A stretch of DNA of 35,407 nt, taken from contig JAATGN010000355.1 in NCBI GenBank assembly GCA_015654615.1, positions 1 to 35,407 of the forward strand. The letters are read 5' to 3'. Both the position numbers and the translations under genes were made by a program. Origin of the DNA: Rhodospirillales bacterium. Its GTDB lineage: Bacteria > Pseudomonadota > Alphaproteobacteria > Rhodospirillales > Magnetospirillaceae. The notes beneath the pieces were generated by a model. The model made no database searches, was not told the DNA's origin, and saw nothing but the letters and a program-made list of their open reading frames with translations. Shown here in pieces: positions 15,746 through 24,205 of the stretch; position 1 is the first letter of the stretch, and the number at the start of each line of letters is the position of its first letter.

Positions 15746-16528
15746 TCAGGCCGTCGGCACCGTCCCGCCGTCGATCACATATTCGGTGCCGGTAATGCAA
15801 GCGGCGCGCGGCGAGACGAGAAAGGCGATGAGATCCGCCACTTCCTTCGGCTTCGCCGGCCGGCCGAGGGGAATGCCGCCCAGCGACGTCATGATGATCC
15901 GCTTGCCGCCTTCGTAGTCCGTACCGGCCTGCCGGGCGAGACGCTCGGCCATGGCGACGGCCGCTTCGGTTTCCACCCAGCCCGGAGAAACCCGCACCAC
16001 GCGGATTCCCTTGGGGGTCACCTCTTTCGACAGGCTCTTGCTATAGGTCGACAGCGCCGCCTTGGCGGCGGCGTAGGCGGTCGTCGATTCAGGCAGCGGA
16101 AGCGCATGCTGGATCGAGGTGACGTGAACGATGACGCCGGAGCCCCGTGCGATCATCGACGGCAGAAGCGCCCGGTCGAGACGCACGGCCGGCATCAGAT
16201 TCCAGTTCAGTTCCCGGAACCATTCGTCGTCGTCGAGCACGGCAAAGCCGCCGCTCGGAGCGCTCGAGCCGCCGAGGACATCGACGACGATATCGACCCC
16301 GCCGAACGGACCGAGGACGTATTGGGCGACGGCGGCGCAGCCCGCCGCCGTCGAAAGGTCGGCCGCAAGATAATGGACGCCTGGCGGAGAGGCATCCGGG
16401 ATCGACCGGGCGACCGCGAGCACCGTCGCGCCGGCGTCCCGCAGGACATCCACCACGGCGGCGCCGACGCCTTTCGTCCCGCCCGTCACCAGCGCCCGGC
16501 GGCCGTCGAGCTGCAGATCGAAGCTCAT
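15746..16528 (-). CDS. SDR-family oxidoreductase
   Basis: 260 residues, a classical short-chain dehydrogenase. The cofactor site is [11 protein letters not shown] near residue 15, followed by 'AADLS'. The catalytic Ser lies in '[14 protein letters not shown]', and Tyr and Lys in AYAAAKAAL. The C-terminal '[15 protein letters not shown]' is typical for the family. It reduces or oxidises a small carbonyl or alcohol with NAD(P)H in the cytosol. The substrate cannot be told. Its ATG overlaps the stop of the NTF2-like gene (ATGA), so both belong to one unit, divergent from an HxlR regulator that probably controls it. Such HxlR-SDR pairs often respond to quinones or reactive carbonyls; this is inference. 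Confidence 0.92.
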   Translation of the reverse strand: MSFDLQLDGRRALVTGGTKGVGAAVVDVLRDAGATVLAVARSIPDASPPGVHYLAADLSTAAGCAAVAQYVLGPFGGVDIVVDVLGGSSAPSGGFAVLDDDEWFRELNWNLMPAVRLDRALLPSMIARGSGVIVHVTSIQHALPLPESTTAYAAAKAALSTYSKSLSKEVTPKGIRVVRVSPGWVETEAAVAMAERLARQAGTDYEGGKRIIMTSLGGIPLGRPAKPKEVADLIAFLVSPRAACITGTEYVIDGGTVPTA

Positions 16529-16850
16529 GGGAGGATTTCCAGGGAGGCGATCCCGCCGCCTTCGAGGGTGAAGATGAAGCGGAGGTCTATGGGGCTGCCG
16601 GGAAAGTCGCCGACGAGATGGCTGGTGACGACGATCTTCCGTCCCTCTCCTCGGACGCGAAAGGTTCGCTCGTGTAGCGGTACTTTGCCGAAGTCCGCGC
16701 TTTCCATTGCCGGATGGCGGCGCGACCGCTGTACAGATGCCCTTCGTCTTTCACGACGGCATGTTCCGTGAAGCATTGAGCCAAGGCTTCGGCATCATTT
16801 CTGTCCGCGGTGAAATAGGCCGCGACGGGTCGAGGCAGATCAGGAGGCAT
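16525..16850 (-). pseudogene. NTF2/SnoaL-like protein, frameshifted
   Basis: Two overlapping frames together make one NTF2-like protein of about 108 residues. Frame one starts at the ATG at 16850 (GAGGA seven bases upstream) and reads 'PVAAYFTADRNDAEALAQCF', '[19 protein letters not shown]', up to EERDGR. The other frame continues with [19 protein letters not shown] and '[15 protein letters not shown]'. One base is missing, or two are extra, near 16645-16655. Either the gene is dead or the assembly has an error here. The fold is a cone-shaped alpha+beta barrel used by many small enzymes and binding proteins. Its stop overlaps the SDR start. Confidence 0.7.
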
Positions 16851-16937
16851 GCGGTTCCTCGCTTTCATGACCGGTGCGATTGTGTGCGGTCGAAAATGGC
16901 CGTAAACTCACTAAAAGACAAGAACACACAAAAAAGT

Positions 16938-16951
16938 AAGGTACTTACCTT
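16938..16951. promoter_or_regulatory. Palindromic operator candidate AAGGTA-CT-TACCTT
   Basis: A perfect 6-bp inverted repeat with a two-base centre ends on the first base of the HxlR start codon and covers its likely ribosome binding site (AAGG). Winged-helix regulators of the HxlR/DUF24 family bind short palindromes like this in shared divergent promoters, so self-control and control of the SDR unit are plausible. Confidence 0.5.
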
Positions 16952-17289
16952 TGAGTAAGAAAGAACATACGGCGCTTTCCGCCGCGACGGGCGTCGAGCA
17001 GGCCATCAAGATGCTTGAGGGCCGGTGGAAACTGATGATTCTCTTCCATCTGTTCGGTGGCAAACTGCTGCGGTTTTCGGATCTGGAACGGGCTATTCCT
17101 GCCATTTCGCAGAAGATGCTGATCCAGCAGCTTCGCCAGATGGAGGAGGATGGGATCGTGCGGCGGATCGTCCATCCGCAAGTGCCGCCCAAGGTCGAGT
17201 ACGGCCTCACCGGATGGGGCCAAGCCTTGTGTCCGGCCCTCGATGCGCTGCTGACATGGGCCGAGCGGCGCGAACCGGGATCCGGCTGA
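16951..17289 (+). CDS. HxlR/DUF24-family winged-helix transcription regulator
   Basis: 112 residues from a TTG start with AAGG nine bases upstream. 'GVEQAIKMLEGRWKLMILFHL', 'RFSDLERAIPAISQKMLIQQLRQ' and 'VEYGLTGWGQAL' (in separate blocks) are the HxlR signature: 'G-[KR]-W-x-x-x-I', 'F-[SN]-E/D-L', 'I-S-x-[KR]-x-L', 'Y-x-L-T'. These dimeric regulators often sense redox or electrophile stress through a conserved N-terminal Cys. Here no Cys precedes the HTH; the only Cys is late (CPALDALL), so sensing must differ. It is divergent from the NTF2-like/SDR unit, its probable target. Confidence 0.9.
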   Translation: MSKKEHTALSAATGVEQAIKMLEGRWKLMILFHLFGGKLLRFSDLERAIPAISQKMLIQQLRQMEEDGIVRRIVHPQVPPKVEYGLTGWGQALCPALDALLTWAERREPGSG

Positions 17290-17409
17290 GAGCGGAGCGC
17301 GATCGTCGAGCCATATCGCCGTTTCTCACCTTTGGGCTGCATCCTTAGGACTGCCGCCGGTGGTATCGTCTTTTCCCTCGTCGTCCTTAATCGATCGGAC
17401 CGCCAGCCC

Positions 17410-18723
17410 ATGCCCGAATCCGCGCCAGTCGCCCTCGCCGCGCCGTCTCATGCCGATCTCGTCGGCGAACTGATCCGCCGGTGGCGCGACGACGCCGGCG
17501 CAACCTATCGATCCTGGTTCCTTTGGGACGAACGGATCAAAAATTTTCGCTCCATCCGCCGCGGACTGGCCCAGGTCGAGGCCGAGATCAAGGAGGGCAG
17601 TTTCGGCGTCGCCTATCGGGGGTCCTCGCTGGAGACCGTGGTCCATTCGATCGCGGAGCAGCGCCAGATCTTCAGGGGAGCCGATCACGCCTTTCTGTGG
17701 AAACCCAAGCTCCGCATCCCCGATATCTATGAAAACCCCGAAAACCAGCGCGCTTTCGGCCGGCTGCTGCACAATTGCGCCTGTTGCGATACGGCGGCGG
17801 AGATCGTCGCGCACATCCATGCCATCGACCGTCTGAACATCAAGGGACTCGGTCCGGCCGTCGCGAATTTGCTCTATTTCCTGCATCCGACGCTGGTGCC
17901 GCCGTTCAACACGGCGATCGTGAAGGGCTACAACGCATTGACCGGATCGGCCGTGAAACTCGGCTCCTGGGAGCATTTCCTGGCGATGCGCACCGGCATC
18001 CTCGAACTCACCGAGCGCTATCGGAACCTGTTGTCCAACGATCTGGGCGCCGTCGGCGGCCTGTTGTTCGACATCGGATCGGGCCGCTATCCCGCGCCGC
18101 CCCTCGACCGGGACCTTGCCTCCATGCAAAATTGGCAGGCCCGCCTGGAACAGGCCAGGACAGAGGCGCAGTTGCTCGGCAAGGCCGCCGCCGCGCAGGG
18201 GGAGAACGAGCGCACCCACGCCGAGATCCAGTCATGGTTACGCGACCTCGGCCGCGCGCTGGGCTACGACGTATGGATCGCCGCCAACGACCGCGGCCGG
18301 CTCCACGACGGCGTTCCGCTGGGCCAGGACTGCCTGGAGAGGCTGCCGGGCAGCCTGGCGGCGAAGGCCGGCGCCGATTCGATTCGCCTGATCGACGTGC
18401 TCTGGCTCGAGCCCGGCCGGGATCATGTCGCGGCGGCCTTTGAAGTGGAGCATTCCACCTCGATCTATTCGGGGATCGTGCGCATGCTCGATCTGGCGCT
18501 GTCGGACGGCGATCTGCAGGGAGGCGCCGGCCTGTTCCTGGTCGCCCCGGATGCCCGCGAAGAGGAAGTCCGCTCCCAGTTCCGGCGTCCGGCCTTCCGC
18601 CGCGTGACCGGTCTGGATATCGCCTATCTGCCCTACGGGGAACTCGAGAAGCATCGCGAGGCGATCGCCCGCTTCGGGTCAGGACTGAAAGCAATCAAAG
18701 CGATATCGAACCGCCTGTCCTGA
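17410..18723 (+). CDS. Restriction-endonuclease-like protein: HhH-like N-terminus and PD-(D/E)XK C-terminus
   Basis: 437 residues from the ATG at 17410; the open frame begins with a TTG at 17332. Residues about 140-175 hold a helix-hairpin-helix-like segment, 'LNIKGLGPAVANLLYFLHP', as in DNA glycosylases. The C-terminal 170 residues read 'THAEIQSWLRDLGRALGYDVW', then IDVLWLEPG, then AAFEVEHSTSIYSG. This E...D...ExE pattern (Glu272, Asp329, Glu345, Glu347) is a PD-(D/E)XK nuclease core and matches a C-terminal domain often annotated as type II restriction endonuclease. No methyltransferase gene is beside it. It may be a stand-alone DNA-damage or antiphage nuclease; that role is inference. Confidence 0.65.
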   Translation: MPESAPVALAAPSHADLVGELIRRWRDDAGATYRSWFLWDERIKNFRSIRRGLAQVEAEIKEGSFGVAYRGSSLETVVHSIAEQRQIFRGADHAFLWKPKLRIPDIYENPENQRAFGRLLHNCACCDTAAEIVAHIHAIDRLNIKGLGPAVANLLYFLHPTLVPPFNTAIVKGYNALTGSAVKLGSWEHFLAMRTGILELTERYRNLLSNDLGAVGGLLFDIGSGRYPAPPLDRDLASMQNWQARLEQARTEAQLLGKAAAAQGENERTHAEIQSWLRDLGRALGYDVWIAANDRGRLHDGVPLGQDCLERLPGSLAAKAGADSIRLIDVLWLEPGRDHVAAAFEVEHSTSIYSGIVRMLDLALSDGDLQGGAGLFLVAPDAREEEVRSQFRRPAFRRVTGLDIAYLPYGELEKHREAIARFGSGLKAIKAISNRLS

Positions 18724-18776
18724 GGGAGGCGGGATGCGAAAAAAGCGTCGTAGCCTGGCTCCCGTCCCGCCGGCCG

Positions 18777-18803
18777 CCCCGGGATCGTCCACCGATCCCG
18801 GGG
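18777..18803. terminator. Strong GC hairpin after the nuclease gene
   Basis: CCCCGGGATCG and CGATCCCGGGG form an 11-bp stem with a five-base loop, 54 bases after the stop. No U-tract follows, so termination would be factor-dependent or the hairpin acts as a 3' end stabiliser. Confidence 0.45.
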
Positions 18804-18830
18804 GGCGGTGGATTGGCGGAAAAGAGGCGG

Positions 18831-18859
18831 TTGACATGCTGCCATACTAGTATTCTAGT
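18831..18859 (+). promoter_or_regulatory. Promoter/operator candidate before the second chemoreceptor
   Basis: A perfect TTGACA at 18831-18836 is followed by the inverted repeat ACTAG-TATT-CTAGT at 18846-18859, which covers where the -10 box would be. The -10 match is weak (TATTCT at 14 bases or TCTAGT at 17). A repressor of GntR type could use such a palindrome; this is inference. Confidence 0.4.
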
Positions 18860-18954
18860 GCGGTCTCGAACATGCTGCCGTTTTGGTCCGGGTCGCGCGA
18901 TGGCCTGCTCGCAAAAGTCGTCGGGACCAAACGGGCGCGATGGAGGAGAGAGCC

Positions 18955-20652
18955 ATGAAGTTATGGAGTTGGATGCACGGCATCCAGATGAAAATGCTGG
19001 GCGTCGTCGCCCTGGGCGTCCTGTCCGTGGTCGTCGTCTCCGCGCTTTCGCTCAGCACGCTGCAAAATGCGATGCTGGCCGACCGCAAGATGGAGCTGCA
19101 AGCCGCGACCGGCGTCCTGCACAGCCAGATCGGCCTCATCAAGAGCCGGCTCGACCATGGGGCGATCACCGAAGCGCAGGCGAAGGATCAATTGATCGAG
19201 TTGATCCACACGGCTCGTTACAAGGGCACCGCCTATTTCGGCGTCTACAACCTTTCCGGCATCATGGTGGCGCATGGAACCACGGCGGCCTTCGACGGCG
19301 CCGACATGCTGCATCACGAGAATCCGGCCGTGCGCAACAGCACGAAGGCGATGCTCGATCTCAGCGCCGGCGGGAAGAGCGGCTTTCTCACCCTGCTCGG
19401 CTCGAAATCCGGCCATGCCGACATCAATGTCGAAAAGCTTTATTACGCCGCCTCCTTCGCGCCCTGGGACCTGGTGACGGTCTCCAGCAGCGAACTCGAC
19501 GATATCCAGGCCGCCTTCCGGCAGGAAGCCCGGCATGTCGGCCTGATCGGCTTTGCCGTGGCGGCCGTGCTGGCCGCCGCCGGACTATGGATCGGGCGCA
19601 GCGTGTCCCGCAGCGTCAAGACCCTCGACGGCAAAATGCGCAGCCTGGCCGACGGCACCCTGGACATCACCCTGACGGAAGTGGCGCGGCGCGACGAAAT
19701 CGGCACGATGGCGCGCTCCGTGGCGTTTTTCCGCGACCGCCTGGTCGAGGCCGAACGGTTGCGGGCCGACCAGGACGCCGCCGCGCTGCGGGCCGAGGCG
19801 GAAAAACGCGGCATCCTGCTGCAATTGGCCGACGGCTTCGAGCGCTCGGTCGGCGACATGATGCATTCGGTGACCAAGGAGGCCGCGGACATGGAAACCG
19901 AGACCCGCGACATGGGCAGCGCCATCGCGCAGACCGAACGATTGGCCGCGGCGGTCTCGGCCGCCACCGAGCAGACGTCGTCCAATGTGCAGACGGTGGC
20001 CGCCGCCTCCGAACAGCTGGCCTCGTCGATCGACGAGATCGGCCGGCAGGTCGCGGCCTCGTCCCAGGTCGCTCATGAGGCGGTCGATCTGGCCGGTCGC
20101 GCCAATGCCAAGGTCTCCGGCCTGGCGGAAGCGGCAAACCGTATCGGCGCGGTGGTCGAACTGATCAATTCGGTGGCGTCCCAGACCAATCTGCTGGCGC
20201 TGAACGCCACCATCGAGGCGGCCCGGGCCGGCGAGGCCGGCAAGGGCTTCGCCGTGGTGGCCTCGGAGGTCAAGACCCTGGCCACCCAGACGGCCCGCGC
20301 CACCGACGAGATCGCCAGCCAGATCGGTTCGATCCAATCGGTGACCCAGGAGGCGGTGGAGGAAATCCAGGGCGTTTCGCAGGTCATCGGGCGGATCAGC
20401 GAAATCGCCACCACCATCTCCGCCGCGGTCGAGGAACAGGGCGCCGCCACCAAGGAGATCAGCCGGAACGTCCATCAGGCGGCGGCCGGAGCCCAGGAGG
20501 TCGCCGCCAACATCGCCGGCGTGACGGCCGCCACCGGCCGCAGCGGCCAATTGGCCGGCGCCGTCCTGGCGACATCGGGAGACCTCGCCGCGAACGTCAA
20601 GGCGCTCAACAATGAAGTCGAGTCGTTCCTCAAGACGGTGCGCCAGGCCTGA
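18955..20652 (+). CDS. Methyl-accepting chemotaxis protein with sCache_2 sensor
   Basis: 565 residues from the ATG at 18955, preceded by GGAGGAGAG; the open frame upstream to 18883 has no such site. The first membrane helix spans about 12-34. The periplasmic sCache_2 domain follows, with its typical '[19 protein letters not shown]' and '[12 protein letters not shown]' blocks (the family's 'A-R-Y-x-G-x-x-Y-F' region). The second helix is near 192-212, then HAMP with '[19 protein letters not shown]', and the signalling domain with '[19 protein letters not shown]'. sCache_2 receptors often sense C2-C4 organic acids or similar small molecules. The tartrate operon is convergent next door, so a dicarboxylate ligand is conceivable but unproven. 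Confidence 0.92.
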   Translation: MKLWSWMHGIQMKMLGVVALGVLSVVVVSALSLSTLQNAMLADRKMELQAATGVLHSQIGLIKSRLDHGAITEAQAKDQLIELIHTARYKGTAYFGVYNLSGIMVAHGTTAAFDGADMLHHENPAVRNSTKAMLDLSAGGKSGFLTLLGSKSGHADINVEKLYYAASFAPWDLVTVSSSELDDIQAAFRQEARHVGLIGFAVAAVLAAAGLWIGRSVSRSVKTLDGKMRSLADGTLDITLTEVARRDEIGTMARSVAFFRDRLVEAERLRADQDAAALRAEAEKRGILLQLADGFERSVGDMMHSVTKEAADMETETRDMGSAIAQTERLAAAVSAATEQTSSNVQTVAAASEQLASSIDEIGRQVAASSQVAHEAVDLAGRANAKVSGLAEAANRIGAVVELINSVASQTNLLALNATIEAARAGEAGKGFAVVASEVKTLATQTARATDEIASQIGSIQSVTQEAVEEIQGVSQVIGRISEIATTISAAVEEQGAATKEISRNVHQAAAGAQEVAANIAGVTAATGRSGQLAGAVLATSGDLAANVKALNNEVESFLKTVRQA

Positions 20653-20730
20653 CGGATCGGGACGATGGCGGCGGTCGCGCGCCGCCCCATCGTCCCGCCG
20701 TCCGCCTTGGCGAATTCCCGATGACGGTAT

Positions 20731-20771
20731 AGTGGCACCGGCGTCCCTGCCGGTGCCACTTTTCCTTATTC
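20731..20771. repeat. Dispersed palindromic element, copy 2, terminator-like
   Basis: AGTGGCACCGG (20731-20741) and CCGGTGCCACT (20750-20760) form a perfect 11-bp stem with an eight-base loop, followed by TTTCCTTATTC. Bases 20749-20771 are the exact reverse complement of 15588-15610. Like copy 1 it sits between a chemoreceptor gene and a convergent gene. For plus-strand transcripts it is a fair intrinsic terminator. Confidence 0.8.
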
Positions 20772-20811
20772 TTCCGGGACGCGGCGGCACGCCGTCGGTA
20801 TGGCCGTCTTT

Positions 20812-22233
20812 TCAGGAGAGATACCAGTTGAGATAGGGCACCCCGAGAAGCAGGAACAGCGAGAGGAAAATAAATCCGAAGGTGGCGCCCAGGCGCCAGA
20901 AGTCCTTGCGGTCGATATAGCCGCTTCCGTAATAGATGGCGCTCGGGCCGCTCGCATAGGGTGTCAGCATGCTGCTGATTCCCGAGGTATAGCACAGCAG
21001 CATGGCGGCCAGTTTCAAGGGCATGTCGGGGATGGCCGCGATCGCCGCCAGGAATACCGGCAGCAAGGCCGTGGCGTGCGCCGTGAGGCTGGCGAACATA
21101 TAGTGGACGAGGTAATAGACCGCCACCATCAGGACGACGATCCACAGGATCGGCAATCCGGTCATCAATCCCGAGGTCGCACCGGCGAACCAATTGAGAA
21201 AACCGACGATCTTCAGCCCGTCGGCCAGGGCGACCAGCGTGCCGAACCAGACCAGCATGTTCCAGGCTTGCCGGTAACCGAGCAGGTCGTCCCAGGTGAT
21301 GACCTTGGTCAGGACCATGACGACCAGAACGGCGATGGCGACCATCGTCGCGTCCATCCAGGAACCGGCAAAGATCCACAGGACCAATGCGATGAAGGCA
21401 AGGGCCGCCATCAGCAGTTCCTTTCGCGTCACCTTTCCCATTTTGGCCAATTCGGCGACGGCCCACGATCCCGCCTCTTTCGACGATTTGATCTCGGGGG
21501 GATACAGAACGTAGGTGAGCAAGGGGACCGCGACGAGAAACAGGGCGCCCAAGGGGAGGATGCCCAGGAACCATTCCCGCCATGAAATGCCGATTTTCAG
21601 CGTCTTGCCGATCAGCTCCAATCCCAGCAGATTGGGCGCGTTGGCCGTCAGGAAAAGCGTACTGGTGACCGCGCAGGTCGCCAGCCCCGTCCACATCAGA
21701 TAGGCCCCCATCTTGCGGGCGGTCTCGCCGGGGTAGGAGCCGAATATTTCCGGAATGTTCTTGATGATGGGATAGATCGTCCCGCCGCCGCGCGCCGTAT
21801 TCGACGGCATGAAGGGGCCGAGGCACAAATCCGACAGGGCGACGGCATATCCCAGCCCGATCGTCTTCTTGCCGAGAAATCGCACCAGGGTCAGGGCGAT
21901 CCGCCGTCCCAGGCCGGTCTTCTCATAGCCCAAGCCGAACATATAGGCGACGAAGATCAGCCAGACCGTGCTGTTGGAGAATCCCGAGAGCGCCCATTTG
22001 ACCGAGTCGGCGGGGCCGGCGCCGACCAACTGGAAGGCCGCGGCCACCGAAACCCCGAGAAGACCGATGATCGAACCCGGCACCGGCTCCAGGATCAGCC
22101 CGACGATGACGGCGGCAAACATGGCGAAATAATGCCAAGCCGATGGCGCCAGACCCTGAGGACTCGGGGTGGCGAGAAGAAGAACCCAGACCGCCAGGGG
22201 CGGCAGCGTATTGACCAACAATTTACGGTTCAT
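20812..22233 (-). CDS. ttdT: Tartrate/succinate antiporter (DASS family)
   Basis: 473 residues with about 12 hydrophobic segments. The sequence follows Escherichia coli TtdT closely along its length: 'VGLILEPVPGSIIGLLGVS', 'ALSGFSNSTVWLIF', 'FGLGYEKTGLGRRIAL', 'PSNTARGGGTIYPII' (the SNT substrate/cation motif), 'TPYASGPSAIYYGSGY' and 'DFWRLGATFGFIF' are all family blocks. TtdT brings tartrate in and exports succinate at the inner membrane. It is the last gene of a ttdA-ttdB-ttdT unit, 118 bases after ttdB, with a small stem-loop (CCTCCG/CGGAGG) in the gap. The CitT and plant DiT1 transporters are relatives, but the neighbours favour tartrate. Confidence 0.88.
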   Translation of the reverse strand: MNRKLLVNTLPPLAVWVLLLATPSPQGLAPSAWHYFAMFAAVIVGLILEPVPGSIIGLLGVSVAAAFQLVGAGPADSVKWALSGFSNSTVWLIFVAYMFGLGYEKTGLGRRIALTLVRFLGKKTIGLGYAVALSDLCLGPFMPSNTARGGGTIYPIIKNIPEIFGSYPGETARKMGAYLMWTGLATCAVTSTLFLTANAPNLLGLELIGKTLKIGISWREWFLGILPLGALFLVAVPLLTYVLYPPEIKSSKEAGSWAVAELAKMGKVTRKELLMAALAFIALVLWIFAGSWMDATMVAIAVLVVMVLTKVITWDDLLGYRQAWNMLVWFGTLVALADGLKIVGFLNWFAGATSGLMTGLPILWIVVLMVAVYYLVHYMFASLTAHATALLPVFLAAIAAIPDMPLKLAAMLLCYTSGISSMLTPYASGPSAIYYGSGYIDRKDFWRLGATFGFIFLSLFLLLGVPYLNWYLS

Positions 22234-22351
22234 GACAAATGACCTTATCGGGAATTTCCTCCGAGATCGGAGGCATGATTCGATTTGGCCTGGATCATGC
22301 CCCCAATGGCGGCTTTGCGCCGTCTGACGTGCCCCGCGCGCCCCCCTTGTC

Positions 22352-22960
22352 TTACGAGATGAAACGGACCTGGCTTTTGATCTTTTCGATGATCGGGCCC
22401 TTTTTCGCGTTGAATTTGGCCTTGTTCTGATCGAACAGATTGTTCCCTTTGGTATCGATCGAGATGATCAGCGGACCGAATTCCTTGACCCGATTGACCC
22501 ACAGGGTTTCCGGCATGCCGAGATCCTGCCACTCGGCGCGTTCGATCTCTTCGACCTGCGTCGCCGCCACGACGGCGCAGCCGCCGGGGAACACCGCATG
22601 AACGGCCTTGTGGGTCCGGCAGCCCTCGACCGTTTCCGGTCCCATGCCGCCTTTGCCGACGATCAGCTTGACCCCGGTTTCCGCGATGAACTGCTTTTCG
22701 AACTTTTCCATCCGCATGCTGGTGGTCGGCCCGATGGACACCATCTCGTAGCGGCCGTCCTCTTTTTTCCGGACGATCGGGCCGGCATGGAAAATGGCCA
22801 GGCCTTTCAGATCGACGGGCAGTTCGCGCTTCAGTTCGATCAACCGGCGGTGAGCGACGTCGCGGCAGGTCACCAGATGGCCGGTCAGATAGACCACGTC
22901 GCCGACGTTCAGGGACTCGAGGTCTTCGTCCTTGATGGGGGTCGTCAATGTCCGTTTCAC
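22352..22960 (-). CDS. ttdB: L(+)-tartrate dehydratase, beta subunit
   Basis: 202 residues, nearly the length of E. coli TtdB (201). It is the class I fumarase/tartrate dehydratase C-terminal domain: '[19 protein letters not shown]', '[20 protein letters not shown]', '[11 protein letters not shown]', '[13 protein letters not shown]', '[13 protein letters not shown]' and '[19 protein letters not shown]' are conserved blocks. With TtdA it forms an oxygen-sensitive [4Fe-4S] enzyme that dehydrates L-tartrate to oxaloacetate in the cytosol. The GTG start overlaps the ttdA stop as GTGA, so the subunits are made in equal amounts. A class I fumarase-like activity cannot be fully ruled out, but transporter and sequence favour tartrate. 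Confidence 0.93.
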   Translation of the reverse strand: MKRTLTTPIKDEDLESLNVGDVVYLTGHLVTCRDVAHRRLIELKRELPVDLKGLAIFHAGPIVRKKEDGRYEMVSIGPTTSMRMEKFEKQFIAETGVKLIVGKGGMGPETVEGCRTHKAVHAVFPGGCAVVAATQVEEIERAEWQDLGMPETLWVNRVKEFGPLIISIDTKGNNLFDQNKAKFNAKKGPIIEKIKSQVRFIS

Positions 22961-23856
22961 AGCACGGCTCCTTTGTGCGAAAGAATCTCGTAGGACAGAT
23001 CCGCGGCGATGCGGATTTTTCCGCGCCGGTGGGCCCAGCAGCCGGTGGAAACCGCCACGCCGATGGTCGAGGGATGGCGGGCCGAGGATTCGATGTTCAC
23101 CCCCATCACGCTGGCCTGGCCGGTCAGGCCCTGCGGACCGATCCCCACTTCGTTGAGGCCGTCTTCCAGCAGTTGCTCCATCTTGGCGGCCTTCGGATTG
23201 CGATGCTTCGAGCCGACGGTGCGCATCAGCGCCTTCTTGGAGAGGCGGGCCGCCGTTTCGGCCGCGGTGGAGACGCCGACGCCGACCAGCAGCGGCGGAC
23301 AGGCGTTGACCCCGCGGTTGGTGATCACATTGAAGACGAAGTCGGTCACCCCCTCATAGCCTTCGCCCGGCATCAGCACCGTCGCCGCGCCGGGGAGCGT
23401 GCAACCGCCGCCCGCCATATAGACGTCGATCAAAAGACCGTCGTCGCCGGGAACGATGTCCCAATCCAGCCAGGGAATGCGATCGCCGGTGTTGGTGCCG
23501 GTGTTCTTTTCGTCGAAGGTCTCGACGGCGTTGTGGCGCAAGGGCGCGTTTTTCGTCGCCTCCAGCGTCGCATTGCGCAAGGCGCCCTCCAATTCGCCGA
23601 GGAAGGGAAAGTCGGCGCCGGCGGTGATGAAATATTGGATGACCCCGGTATCCTGGCAGGACGGACGGTCCAGCTTGTCCGCCAACTCTTGGTTTTCCGC
23701 CATCGAGTCATAGACCGTGCTGGCCAGGACGTTGGTTTCGGCCGCTCTCAGTTCGGCCAGTTTTTCCCGGACATCGGTCGGCAAATGCTTTCCGACGTAG
23801 GCGGTAAACTTGGCCATGACGTCCGTCAACGTCCGTGAAGCTGTGTTTTTGTCCAA
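22957..23856 (-). CDS. ttdA: L(+)-tartrate dehydratase, alpha subunit
   Basis: 299 residues (E. coli TtdA has 303). Cluster-binding Cys residues appear in [21 protein letters not shown] and [11 protein letters not shown]. '[22 protein letters not shown]' is conserved in two blocks, as are '[13 protein letters not shown]' and 'NTGTNTGD'. It holds the [4Fe-4S] cluster whose free iron binds the tartrate hydroxyl. The start is a TTG, supported by AAGGAG eight bases upstream and by the family N-terminus. It heads the ttdABT unit. The upstream gap contains an AT-rich inverted repeat that may bind a regulator. Confidence 0.93.
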   Translation of the reverse strand: MDKNTASRTLTDVMAKFTAYVGKHLPTDVREKLAELRAAETNVLASTVYDSMAENQELADKLDRPSCQDTGVIQYFITAGADFPFLGELEGALRNATLEATKNAPLRHNAVETFDEKNTGTNTGDRIPWLDWDIVPGDDGLLIDVYMAGGGCTLPGAATVLMPGEGYEGVTDFVFNVITNRGVNACPPLLVGVGVSTAAETAARLSKKALMRTVGSKHRNPKAAKMEQLLEDGLNEVGIGPQGLTGQASVMGVNIESSARHPSTIGVAVSTGCWAHRRGKIRIAADLSYEILSHKGAVL

Positions 23857-24205
23857 GTCCGTACTCCTTCGTATGTCGGCGACGCCGGCGCGATTGCGAC
23901 AGAGAAGCGTCGCCAGCGGGCATGTGCGCCCTTCCGTCGAGCCGATGACATTCGGTCTTCGATCGATAATAATACCTATTTATTTTATGGATATTATCGG
24001 CGAATCATGGAAGCCGTGAACACGTATCGTGAATAATCGGATCCGTATTCATGGTTATTTCGCTATCGCCTGGATCTCAGGCCCGGTCGACATGCTGCCG
24101 CGATCCCCGACCAGCGCATCGAAGACGGTGCGGCAGCGCGGGGATGTCTCGGCTGACGATCCGGCTCCCGGCGCTACGTCCGGCGCGGAGCCGTCGATTT
24201 CCGTC
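23857..24205. other. Gap between ttdA and the MmgE/PrpD gene
   Basis: About 350 bases with no supported gene. An AT-rich part at 23964-23999 holds the inverted repeat CGATAATA/TATTATCG (arms 23964-23971 and 23992-23999), a candidate operator or part of the ttd promoter on the minus strand. The remainder is GC-rich and featureless to me. Confidence 0.45.
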
